A stretch of DNA of 64,000 nt from Angiostrongylus vasorum (taxonomy: Eukaryota; Nematoda; Chromadorea; Rhabditida; Metastrongylidae): contig JADANN010000424.1 in NCBI GenBank assembly GCA_018806985.1, forward strand, positions 116,001 through 180,000, read 5' to 3'. The position numbers were made by a program, and so were the translations under genes. Numbering within the stretch: position 1 is the stretch's first letter; each line of letters starts with the position of its first letter. Below, one piece after another: positions 53,195 to 63,572 of the stretch. Below the pieces are notes generated by a model that worked only from the letters and a program-made list of their open reading frames with translations, had not been told where the DNA came from and made no database searches.

Positions 53195-53434
53195 ATTTTC
53201 GCGGTCTCCTTTCGCCATATGCATGGCACGTCGGTAGTAGTCGGCAGTGGCGGCCACGTGCCCGTGTCGTCGATTCCGCTCGTTCATTACGATGTCGATT
53301 CCTCGTCGCACGTGCACTCCGACGTAGAACAACTCGTCCGACACTGAACTATATCTGATGATTGCCGATATTCGAACGACTTCTGCAGAAAGGAAGTCAT
53401 TTGGAAAGTGCGTTGCTGTCCGGATATCTTCCGT
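53195..53434 (-). pseudogene. lone exon of a GT11-family (alpha-1,2-fucosyltransferase-like) protein
   Basis: Eighty codons between a GAAAG acceptor and an AAT|GTATGT donor, phase 0 at both ends. It reads TEDIRTATHFPNDF..., then the GT11 hallmark VGVHVRRGID and HVAATADYYRRAM. The VH(V/I)RR-x-D strand is the nucleotide-sugar-binding motif of these Golgi enzymes, which nematodes have in expanded families. The downstream side is occupied by a SINE A fragment and a PLE, and I found no exon upstream. It is probably a gene relic, although distant exons cannot be excluded. Confidence 0.62.
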
Positions 53435-53799
53435 CTTTCAACATGTGAACAACAATGATTTTCCACCAGACGCCTGATGCACGCCATTTTTTTCGTGCGA
53501 CTATGCTGCTAGTCAGCGTTAATAATACAAAGTTATTACTTCTTTATAGACGGAAGCTTTTCTTAAAAGCAGTATTCTTTTTTCTCTTCACTTTAACATG
53601 TAATAGTTTCCTTCTAACATGTTGTGTTTCTGCCTGTTGTTCATTTCTCTTCTCTTGATATCTTAGATCGTTCACACACCGCGGCGACATGCATGGATTT
53701 CAATCCACATGCCCCCGAAAATCTGTCTCACAGAAGGCGAAGACGTATCCAAAACATAAGTTTCAAGCCAAGTAATATGTCTATTCAATTAATATAAAG
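53435..53799. other. intergenic, nothing recognised
   Basis: T-rich stretch without repeat landmark. If the GT11 exon is live, an upstream exon would be expected here or beyond. Confidence 0.4.
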
Positions 53800-54072
53800 G
53801 ACGCATGTAGCGCAGTGGTCGCAGGTGCCCTGCAATACACATGGGATCGATCCTGGCGCCCAAGGCTCGCCACGCGTTCTATCTATTCCTCCGGAGTCGG
53901 CAAATTGGTACCAGACTTGTATAGTAGGATAGCAGCACTGCCTCGATAAATCGGTAGGCCATCACGAGTCATTATAAAGGCCAGATATGCATCCAATCAC
54001 CTCCAACGATGCCTGAATTGAAGTCGAATGCATGGCGCATCCCTTTGGGATTGACTAACGCCGAAAACTTTA
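53800..54072 (+). repeat. SINE A
   Basis: GGACGCATGTAGCGCAGTGG head, GGGATCGATCCTGGCGCCC, body, GGCGCATCCCTTTGGGATTG. Confidence 0.9.
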
Positions 54073-54781
54073 TTGTTTTGTATTAAATTAATTTATCGTG
54101 ATGTCGAATCGTAACTGCGATTCAAAGCGTGATCTCATTTTTCAGCACGCTCACGCAAGCTGAAGAAGTTTCATTCCTTAGTTCAGCTAGGAGCAAATCT
54201 ATAAATATGAAGTGCTTCTAAACTTGCTAGAATCTCCACGATCGTTAGATACTAATAAAAGTTCTAAACTTCTACTCTTATGCACCGCAGACCTACTTAT
54301 TGTAAGGGATATTCAGCACGCCACCGGCGAATCTGTAGGTGACGAACGTCGGAGGTAGGAACTCAAACGTGGATGTAAAGCGATTACTAATTTTTTATAA
54401 ACAGGAGTATTCAACGAAAGCACTCCTATCTCGATGAGGGTACAAATTCCGTTTACAATTTTCGTGCATACAAGTATACTTGCTTGCTTAATGCATCTTG
54501 CGAGTCCCTTTAGTTAGCGAAAAGTCTACAATAAAGCGTCTGGAAAGCAGATAGGAAATATCTCAGGATTGCTTCCAACAAATTACCTTCACGTCCACTC
54601 CGAAGGATCCCATGAGTACATCCAGTCCTTGTGGCGAAGTCAAACAATCTATCACAGAGGTACATCTCGCCATAAACGGTGACCGTGAAGACCATCATAG
54701 TGTGATGACCCTTGTATTTTTTCGAAAAGGTGGAGTTTTCCAACCCGAGTTACATACTTCTAGATGAAGCAGTTGATAGTT
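54073..54781. other. intergenic, nothing firm
   Basis: A 77-codon minus open frame at 54743-54510 contains VYGEMYLCDRLFDFATRTG, which is protein-like but unassigned. It lies upstream of the GT11 exon on the same strand and might be related; no motif confirms it. Confidence 0.3.
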
Positions 54782-55040
54782 GATGGGTGTAGTGGTTCGA
54801 TAGCTATGCAATGCATAGGGGGTCATTAGTTTGATCCCGCTCCACGGGAAACCAAGCCCTCCAGGTTCGGTGAACCTGTGCCTACTAATTCGCGAGGACA
54901 AAAACACTGACGTGGTGGATCGGCAGGCCTCGTAAGTTATTCTGTAGGTCGTATATGCACTCAATCGCTTTTGCGATGCTACGAATGGAGTTAAATGCAC
55001 AAAGCATCTCTAATGGACTAATCGATACCAAACACTGCTA
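54782..55040 (+). repeat. SINE A, strongly diverged
   Basis: GGTGTAGTGGTTCGATAG head, TTTGATCCCGCTCC B-box, GGTCGTATATGCACTCAATC, GCATCTCTAATGGACTAATC. Confidence 0.6.
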
Positions 55041-55835
55041 TACTCACATGCATCTGGTTCCATTTCGAACGCTTCGTCACCCGGCTTGGCGTTGTTATTA
55101 AGAGGTCGTGCACGTGCTAAAGCTCTTTTTGCCACCAGACTATTGAGGAACGATATTGCCTGAAAGCTGCCAGTCGTATTACCTCTATTACCTCCTATTC
55201 AGTTTAGTTTATCATATATTCATACATTTTTCTAAAACTTCCTTTTAACTTTAAAAATTTTTTTTTGAAATGGCTAACGTTTTCTTTAAAGTTCCAAAAA
55301 GTAGGTCCAAGAGGTGTGTTAGAAAAGGTCATAACAATAGTTCCTACACATAAGAAGGGAAACATAAAGATGCTTGCCATAGCCGTCATAGTTAGTGGTC
55401 GACGATGCTTATCAACATTCTTTGTATGAAAACAATGAAAAGCATAGTCTAATAGCAATAATCGACTTCTCTAGCGCTTTCGATACTAAACCTTACTAGT
55501 TTGACGAAGAACTCGTATGATAATTCCTGTATAAAGAAATGATTACCTTTTGCTGAATGGACTGTAGAAAACTGAATTCTTTACGGATTAAGACGTCATT
55601 GTTCGGAGAGAAGTATCGTGGATTTTGTAAATACCCAATGATTGCGCTGATCCGTTTGTTGTTTGTGTTCGGAACATGGACGAACGAACAGCAACTCTAA
55701 AAGTTGTTTGAGCATCACCAAACGAAGTGCTCATCCCGACGATAGAAACGTCGAGGAAGTGTGTGCAAAAGGTAAACTAAAGTGAACAGAGGTGAAAATC
55801 ATAGCAAAGCCGGAAAAGCTCATAATGAAGGACAA
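55041..55835. other. intergenic, nothing recognised
   Basis: An 84-codon minus open frame at 55458-55204 is hydrophobic (MFPFLCVGTIVMTF) but unsupported. No repeat landmark. Confidence 0.38.
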
Positions 55836-56108
55836 AGAATAAAGCTCTCGGCGTTGATCTATCCCTGAGGGATGTACTATGCATTCGACTTCATCAAGCA
55901 TCGTTTAGAGGTGATTGAATGCATATTTAGCCTTTACATTGACTCGCAGTGGCCTACTGATGTATCGAGCCAGTGCTGCTATCCTCCTAGATAAGTCTGG
56001 TACTAGTTTGCCGACCCCGGAGGGATGGAAGGATTCCTGAGCCAAGGGGGCAGGGATCGATCCCATGTGTACTGCAGGACGCCTCCGACCACTGCGGCAC
56101 ACGCGCCC
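55836..56108 (-). repeat. SINE A
   Basis: AAGAATAAAGCTCTCGGCGT, GGTACTAGTTTGCCGACC, GGATGGAAGGATTCC, head complement CACTGCGGCACACGCGCCC. Confidence 0.9.
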
Positions 56109-57620
56109 GCGAAAAGCTCGTAACACAGCAAAAAACTGCATTTTTTTCGTAGTTGCTTGCTAAAGGTGCTTCATTTTTTGTTCGATTGAAAACTGAAAAT
56201 CCAACGAACTGTAATCTTGATGGTTGAGTTTGCCGCACTTCTTAGCAATTGAGTTATGACTTCGTCAGTTGCGAAAATGGCATCCAATTCGAAAGCTCGT
56301 CTAAACGATTTCGCTTGATTGGTTCTTTCACTCCTTCACTTCATACTCCTTCAAATATTCGCTCCCCTTTTTATTTTTTTGGAGTAGGAGAACTGATTCA
56401 GGCAAAGTCACACAGAGCTGAACGAAAATCTCATGAGAATAAATGATTAGTGCTAAAAATAGTAATGACACCTCAATGTATTGGTGACTGGAACGACCAG
56501 AATGGATTTACGGGCTTCAGCAATGCTTCGAAGGGATGCGTATTGAAACATCAGGTTTCCAAGTCCTAAAGCCCATCTAATTACTGCCTAGTAACAGTAA
56601 AGTGTTAAACAAAGTAAAGAGTCCAACGACGACCAATCTTATACGTATGCGCTACGCATTGGTCGCAATTCATAGCACCGTAGAGCTGTTCAAGTGCACA
56701 TATGATCTATACAGTAACTTGCGAGGGATAATGATATAACAAGTTAGTGTTTTCATACAGCCAGACAATTCTGGTAGCTAATATTCCAACCACGGCAGGA
56801 AGAATGGCTTGCTAAATCGAGGTGTGGGATAGTCTTAGAGACTGATCCAGCGTGTATTCCAGGGCTGTACCCACTGTAGTACACAAACGCCTGGCAACGT
56901 CACCGATGTGAATCCGTAGTGGAATATTTCATGGTTCCTCTGATGAATCCCAGTGTTTTCCAGTGAGCATTATTTGGTGGGAATGCTATGAAGAGCGCTT
57001 GTTAGGCCAAATTCGCCGGATGTTTGACAAATGTTCAGTGTTCTTCTGATCCACTTTTGATTCAACCACACTGCCACACTGCCCATTTATATCTGCGCTC
57101 CTTCTTGATACATTGACTACTTCTCTATTTCGCAGTATTACATTTAGCTGCCAACTCAATCAGTCAACAACAATGATTTCTGCTTATCGCCGATCTTTTA
57201 ACTGATTCACATTTGAACGACTGGTTTTAAGCGCGTGATAATTCCCTCTTTTTAATTTTTTTAATCCAATTTTCAAATTGTTTTGAAACTTTTTTCAAAT
57301 TCTGTGTGGATGGCAATCAATAGGAGGACATTACCTTTGCTGTAACTGAAGTTACTCACAAGGTGACTGTGACCTGTTCGCTCGAAGAACCTCATGTCGC
57401 GTACCACTTGTGGGTTCGGTAGTGACCATGGCTGATCGAACACAACGTCCTCGCCTACGCAAAATCTACTCTACTATTTTCACTTGTGGTTTATCACTCA
57501 GATTTCCTAAACTTGCTACGTTCTATACGAATGGGTAGACAACCCAAAAACGTGATAGTGAGAGAATAAAAGCTACTTATGAGTACCACTTTTTTTCATA
57601 TGGAAAATCAGTAAATGCAA
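56109..57620. other. intergenic, one SINE relic
   Basis: Apart from the degenerate SINE A at 56740-56900, no repeat or exon is supported. Confidence 0.38.
56740..56900 (-). repeat. SINE A relic
   Basis: CAGACAATTCTGGTAGC, GGCAGGAAGAATGGCTTGC, GACTGATCCAGCGTGTATTC, CACTGTAGTACACAAACGCC follow the order of the complementary body and head. Confidence 0.5.
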
Positions 57621-57687
57621 AACTATGTAAAATCAACAAACATATGAAAGTGAAAAAGCAAAAGTGGGGAGAAATTTCCCTTACCGC

Positions 57688-58750
57688 CTTGAGGAAATGT
57701 CTTCGCCTGAGTAAGGAGATGTGTGGGACGATTTCGAGATGAGACGCCGCCGGAGTGGGTTCGACTCAGCTTCAGCAGGAATACCGTACTGAGAGTAAAA
57801 AGTGCGAGCGACAACCACAGCGTGAGACGGGCAACTGAAAAGGTGCCTTATAACTTGTCAAAAGAAGATGCTAGGTTTTTTGAGTATCCAGACAACCACC
57901 GAGATCCTGGATGAGGCCAGCTGTAGAAATTTGCAAACGCATGAGTACACGTCACCACGAATAGTTCACCGAAACGCCAATCGCCGTATTTTTGTGGTGT
58001 TAGCGAAGAAATACTACTGCCACAGCACATGTTGAATTTCATCATAAAGTCGAGATATCTCTTACTCGATAAAGGATAAAATTCTGGGCGCTGGTCAATC
58101 CCCTGAGGGATGCGTCATGCATTTGACTTCACCAAGCCTCGTTAGAGTTGATTGAATACATATCTGGCTTTTTACAATGATTCACGATGACCTAGCGATA
58201 TTCCAAGTCACTGCTGCTATCCTCCCAGACAGGTCTGGTAGCAATTTACCATGCCCGGAGGGATGGTGGACTTGGTGAGCCTTGGCGTGGGACCAATCAC
58301 ATGTGTATTGCAGGGCGCCTTCAAACCACTGCGCTACGCGCGCAGTACACATCTCTTACTCAATATATTGCTAAAATCTAAAGACTTGAAACTGTTTCGT
58401 TGACCTACGGAGTCTTAGCGAGTTATAAGAATAATTAAGTATTGAAGGTAAGTCCTTCCAAACAAAAGCAATTTGGAGGAAAGGGTACGCCCTTCTTAAG
58501 TTTCTCATGTTAGGGAACAACAGTTGTAAGTCTCGATACATTCTGCGTATTTAGTGATGCACAGCAAAGAATAAAAGATCGAAACATTTCCATAATTAGA
58601 ATAAAGCCAATGGGAGCAAAGACTAATCAACAACAATGGACTGACCTTGTCGTGTTCGCATTCCGTTAGCGGCAACACTCTGAAATAGGCTCCCGCTCGC
58701 AGATGGGACAGATGAGACAAGGCGTGAGAAATATATAGGTCGGACCACAA
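57688..58750 (-). CDS. possible remnant multi-exon gene, unknown protein
   Basis: Three minus segments look exon-like. One is near 58750-58630 (FRVLPLTECEHDK ending at AAG|GTCAGT). The second is 58045-57900 (CCGSSISSLTPQKYGDWRFG, HAFANFYSWPHPGSRW). The third is about 57834-57688 (TTTTCAG acceptor, ARTFYSQYGIPAEAESNPLR, HTSPYSGEDISSR, donor CG|GTAAGG). I could not join them with consistent phases, a SINE A sits between the first two, and no domain is recognised. It could be a decayed gene or unrelated open frames. Confidence 0.28.
58071..58344 (-). repeat. SINE A
   Basis: AAAGGATAAAATTCTGGGCG, GGTAGCAATTTACCATGCCC, GGATGGTGGACTTGGTGAGC, head complement CACTGCGCTACGCGCGC. Confidence 0.87.
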
Positions 58751-58984
58751 CTCATACCGTGGGTATGCGTTGGTGATGAAGAATGGCTCTTTGACGAAAC
58801 CACCTCATCCAGAAATTAGACAACCCTGACGACTTTAGCTGAGCTCTCCAGAGACCGTCGTTACAATGAATGTTGAACTGCTCGTCGCGATGGAATTTTG
58901 GACTAACACTTAAAGCAGTGTACTAGGTTTCTACAACTACGGTGGTCGCTTTCTTTGTTATTAACTTTAATGGTACGCGCAATC
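58345..58984. other. intergenic, nothing further
   Basis: Apart from the weak minus segment near 58630-58750, nothing is recognised. Confidence 0.4.
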
Positions 58985-59330
58985 TTTTTTCAGTTCACAT
59001 GACTAGTCTTTACATTTGCTGTGCGGATCCCAGCACTTCCCGCATTCGATTAGTTTCCCTGCATCCATCATCCACCAAGGTCTTGGAACTTTTGTGAGCG
59101 GGTTCGGCAACTGCTTAAGGATTTTTTTCGTCTTTTTTAAAAATCGTTTTTGAATGCAGATGGAGTCGATTCTCCCTGGAGTCCGAAGATAACTGGACTA
59201 GAGCATTCCCCCACGTGGACTGGAGAGACTGAACTGTTCTCAGACAAGTCTAGCATCAACTACCTGACCCCGGAGGTGTATTAGTGGGCCAGTGAATATA
59301 TGCTTTTGAGTCGATCTTCGGCACCAAGTA
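58985..59330 (+). repeat. repeat D (weak) followed by a SINE A-like scrap
   Basis: CCCAGCACTTCCCGCATTCG, GCAACTGCTTAAGG and ATGGAGTCGATTCTCCCTGG follow repeat D order. AGACAAGTCTAGCATC and CTACCTGACCCCGGAGG resemble the SINE A body on the minus strand. Confidence 0.42.
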
Positions 59331-59539
59331 ATTACTAGCTTCAAGTAGAATACTCTGTTAAACTCTAGAAAAAAACTCTAGAATTTTGCCAAGCGGGACT
59401 TTTTTCACGTGAGACTGAACGAAACACTAACCGGGATGACTCATAATGGTCATATCATTGGTCGAAACCACTGAACTAAGAACCTTGTGTCTGCTCATTA
59501 AGAAAACAGTGAATTAAATGGACTTGTTTTAACAGTTCC

Positions 59540-61650
59540 CATCATCGACTTTCTATTAACCTCGGCACTGGATTACAAATCTGTTGTTCTCTTTTCCGCA
59601 GCAATCGCGAGGTTGTTATTCAGCACAGCTTTACTTCCTTGCAAATATAACACGTACAACACAACGGTAGCTGACGTTTCGGCAGTATCCCCTTCTTCAG
59701 AGCCTGGAAGGGTACACTAATATGTAATTTACTAGGTCAAACGCTTCAACAACGCAAACAGAAGGATGAAAATCTGAAGAATAATTACACGATCACCAAC
59801 TTCTCGAAAAACCCACCGTTTTTTTATCTGCCTTCCACCGACGAAGGACAGTCGCTTAGAGTCTCATTTGTTAATGACTGCATCGCTCCAAATCAGAAAG
59901 CAATTCTGAGATACGGGGCTAGATCACGCGTTATCTCTGGGCATTCTTTCCTGCTATTCATTCTCGGGTTCTTAGCATTTATTGAAAAGGCCTCGAGAAG
60001 TTTGCGCGTTGGTGTTTTACTCTCCCGTGCGATGATAGCGATTTTTAAATCAAAATCTCCGCTGTTTTTGTATCCTATGCGTCCACAGTGGAGTGCCTTG
60101 TTTTGATTTTCGTTTGCCATGTAGGTGTTCTTTTATGCGGATACATAAAAGTCTCGCCCGTTTCGCCGATATATTCGTCTCCGGAAGTACTAAAAGAAAT
60201 CAGGTATATCGTACCTGAACTCCTGCAGTTACCGTCTCTGCCGTAAGGGCAAATTACGCGATTTGGTGTTTCACATAGACGGTCATACAGGCGGTTACGA
60301 ACTAACTGCCGACGTAGAGTATCCGGTGGTATTTCAACTATCGCTACCGATTCCTCTGGATCTGCCCTTCTTAAGCATCGCTTTTTCGCTACACTTATTC
60401 CATGGCTAATGAAGGGCAAGATAAACGGGATTTTGTTTCGGTCAAACCCTTCGTTTTGGGGCGTCGCTCTCCTTCTAAACTTATCTCGTGGGGTTACTCA
60501 TTGGAGATGGATATTTCCCGAGCCAAGTTGCGCGATTCTTCCTTTAGTTCCCTGAGTTGTGCACACAGAGGTGGCTGTTAAACATGTTTCTCACAAGCAC
60601 CCTCTTTGTGTGTGAAGGGTGGGAAGAAAAGAAATGAAAGAAGATGTTCTTGTTACTTGGCTTTCGGTACCACTTTTGTCATGTAACCGTTACTTGATAG
60701 GTTTATTTGAACGTTTAAAAACGAAAGCCAGTTTTTTCTCGGTTCCTCCCGGGTGAACTTAATGTACTCAGACTGCTCGTTCAATAATTCGAAGCATTTG
60801 TCCATCTCCTCCTGCATAGAGAAGATGATAAAACAATCATCTATGTACCTACAGTAGAGTAGTGGCCGGAGACCGAGAATGTGGGCTCCTACTTTAGACA
60901 TAAACGCAATGGCAAGGCTTGGTGCCAGTCGCTGTCTCATTGCCAACTCCCCTTATTTGTGCCAAATATTTCCCAGACCATCTGAAAATCGAGCAGTTTA
61001 GGCACTCGTTTAAGAGAGCCGTAACCCGCTGGATGGACAAGCCATGCATATTTATTCTTCCTCCATGTTCAACAAAAAGTTCGAAGATGGGTTGCATTGC
61101 GGAGTCACGTTGGTGTATAGCGCCGTAACGTCGAAGGACTCCATCACGTACGCGTTGTTAGGAGACGCGTTATGTAGACGTTCTAGGAACATTTGGGTGT
61201 TCGTGAGGTGAGCTGGAATATGTTTAAGCAACTGGGTTAGTATTAGGCTTAGAAACCAGGTTATCCTATTCGTTGGCCCGTCTACACAGCTGATGATTGG
61301 TGTAACCCTAAATGATGACGGATTAGTTGACACAAGATCATCAAGTGATACCAACTTATGTGTTTTAATAAGTAGGTATAAGACGGGGCATATTGGTCCA
61401 TTTACTTTAAAGTGCGAAATAACCGACGATTTTAAGCCTGCCGCCTTTGCCACTTTGACCCACTGATTGTTTAGTCTTCGGTATTGACTTTTATATTCCC
61501 TTTCAGATGATGGGCAATAAAGGGTAACATCACTAAGGTGCTCCTCAGTTATCTCAACATCTAGCTGGCGAAGAATAACTAAGAACTCTCCCCTTATCAC
61601 TAACTGATAGCTTAATGTCCTTTGAATTTACTAAATCTCTAATTTCTCGC
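59540..61650 (-). mobile_element. Penelope-like retroelement, long but frameshifted copy
   Basis: Read on the minus strand, the order is as follows. A reverse-transcriptase N-terminal part runs 61650-61052 (KDIKLSVSDKG, then ESFDVTALYTNV, RT motif A). The catalytic block is at 60946-60653 with RPLLYCRYIDDCFI (YIDD motif). A decayed linker follows, then a GIY-YIG endonuclease segment 60419-60075 (CPYGRDGNC, GTIYLISFSTSGDEYIGETG). The 3' part has a hammerhead-like motif at 59670-59704 and the terminal CGACTTTCTATTAACCTCGG near 59545. At least three frame changes break the reading frame (around 61600, 60950 and 60600), so the copy is not coding. RT plus C-terminal GIY-YIG defines Penelope-like elements. 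Confidence 0.92.
59670..59704 (-). ncRNA. hammerhead-ribozyme-like motif of the long PLE
   Basis: Complement: GGCT, CTGAAGA, short stem (weaker here, GGGG/TGCC), GAAA, CGTC, AGC. It sits at the element 3' side, 190 bp past the endonuclease. Confidence 0.42.
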
Positions 61651-61767
61651 ATGCCACACTTTTTGTGCGGCTGTAAGGTTAGAGATAAATCTTCTATCGC
61701 GATTGTGATGAACAGTGTTGAGAACGCCGTCCGAAAACATGAAATTAGGAGATCGAAGTTCGATTTG

Positions 61768-61962
61768 GGCTCCCCAGATCAATCCCGTTGACGGGTGATT
61801 GCTGATGGCAAAAAGATCGATAGAACTAGCTGAGAGACAGGTCAAACGAAGGACCCGCATGGTGTGGTGGTAAATGCTTCACTCCCCTGGAAAGGACAAT
61901 AGTGCGTTCGTTGCCCACCACAGACACCTGCGGTCTGAGTTTTGCAAATATTTCAGCATCAG
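61768..61962 (+). repeat. repeat C, full length
   Basis: CTCCCCAGATCAATCCCGTT, GACGGGTGATTGCTGATGGC, GCATGGTGTGGTGGTAAATG, GTTCGTTGCCCACCACAGAC, CAAATATTTCAGCATCA. It ends directly in the AAT microsatellite. Confidence 0.85.
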
Positions 61963-61964
61963 TG

Positions 61965-62330
61965 AAATAACAATAATGATAATAATAGTAATAAATAATG
62001 ACATTTAATAATAATAATAATTAATAATAACAATAATAATAATTAATATTAACGATAATAATTAACAATAATAATAAATAACAGTTAATAATAATAAAAA
62101 ATAATAATTAATAATAACAACTAATAATAAAGTAATAAATAATAATAATCAATAATAATAACTAATAATAACAATTAACAATAAATAACAAATAACAAAT
62201 AATAAGTGACAAATAACAAGCAACAAATAATAAATAATAGATAGATAATAAACAATAAACAATAAACGACAAATGGCAATTAATAAACAATAAATAGTAA
62301 ACAATAAATAATAAATAATAAATAACAATA
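61965..62330. repeat. AAT/AATAAC microsatellite
   Basis: About 365 bp of AATAATAAT with AAC and AAAT variants. It begins at the end of repeat C, so it may have grown from the SINE tail. Confidence 0.95.
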
Positions 62331-62379
62331 TCAATACTTCGTGTAATCCAACGATTTGAACACATGTTATCGTGACGTT

Positions 62380-62612
62380 GTTAAGAAACGTTCATTCAGC
62401 AAGAATTTCTGCACACCCGTCTTCTTCAGTAACGTGATGATTCGAGTGAATTGTCTACAAACGACCATTCTCACGATTTGGGTCTTCGTGGTCGCATCAA
62501 GTCGAATCCATTGGAGTGGAGCAACGCTCAAACAATGGCGGTTCTGAAGAAAGCGGAAGCGTTGAAACTTTAACCAAATAAAGTTTTCAACAGTCTAGCG
62601 TTAGCTTAATAA
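62380..62612 (+). mobile_element. Penelope-like 3' fragment (second subfamily), diverged
   Basis: GGTCTTCGTGGTCGCATCAA, GGTTCTGAAGAAAGCGGAAG and CGTTGAAACTTTAACCAAAT correspond to the 28680-28760 block of the inverted copy. Confidence 0.55.
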
Positions 62613-62803
62613 TCCAAAGAATTATTTCTGATTCCTGTCTAGACTAGGTTTAAGTCAGTCTTTAAAATACTATGGTACGATTTAGATGGCTGTATATCGG
62701 CAGATGTTTTCTGTGTTCTTGGTAGTATATTCGAAAGATATGCATCGCCATCTGTACTTCAAAACACCCCAGTTGATCAATAACCAATATTTTATTGTAT
62801 TCC

Positions 62804-63183
62804 CTCTCAACGGTTTACCGCCCCATCGAGGCTGGGAGGTGTTCCTGGGTGTCGGACTGCGACGTACAGCGGGGGGATTCATCCCCCTGGCAGGGTATCC
62901 TAAGCAGGGACGGAGTCCGGCGTTTCCATCAGGAAGCCTAGCTAAGAGTAAACCAACACCAGGATCCACCACCATCCTGGTATCAAAGTCACACTTTGGT
63001 AAATCTCCCTCTGGTCCGCAAAGGGGTGCAACTGCCTGTGGTGATGAAGATCTGGGGCAGACTTTAGCCAGGCTGACCTCGGGATTGTAGGGAACCACAA
63101 TGGCTTAACAAGGAAATCTCCAAAAAGTGGGGACTATGCTCGGGCCCACGCAACCAATGCGGACGGGCCATTCAAGTATCAAG
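62804..63183 (-). repeat. repeat B, full length
   Basis: CTCAACGGTTTACCGCCCC, CCACCACCATCCTGGTATC, CTGCCTGTGGTGATGAAG, end GGCCATTCAAGTATCAAGTA. Confidence 0.9.
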
Positions 63184-63572
63184 TAAGTAAGCATCAAATT
63201 ATTGTATTCACGAACAAGGCTAGACTGTTACCACAAACAATTGTAGTTCGCGTTTCTGAGCTTTCATCTTCTTCGGGCCATAATGATTTGAATCGGATAT
63301 TCTCAGCAGTTGTTTGTTGTTATACGGGTCTTCTTAGGCACATCAAGCTGAACCGAATTTGGTGCAGTGACCCACGAATTGACTCAAGAAACATACAGTG
63401 GCACTATAATTCTTCAGTTTTCCGTATTTGTTGTAGTGATAATGGTTGTTGCGGCTGTGGTGGCTTTCTAAGTGGTAGAAATATAGTTTGAACAGTTAGT
63501 TGTCAGAGTTGTTAGCGCTATTGTCTGAGTGCCTTGTGTGAATATGACACGCGGAGTTTTTCGCTTCGTGTC
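63184..63572. other. intergenic, nothing recognised
   Basis: No repeat landmark; a 67-codon plus open frame at 63288 is unsupported. Confidence 0.4.

Noticed and set aside
61639..61860. A 73-codon frame taken as the PLE N-terminus
   Set aside because: Most of it lies on repeat C (61768-61962), which is unrelated to the PLE and only happens to be open in frame.
62149..62365. Minus-strand Leu/Tyr/Ile open frames resembling membrane peptides
   Set aside because: Products of the AAT microsatellite.
62682..63098. 138- and 134-codon opposed open frames
   Set aside because: Both read through repeat B; matching frames occur at 23851, 30646 and 33365 in other B copies.
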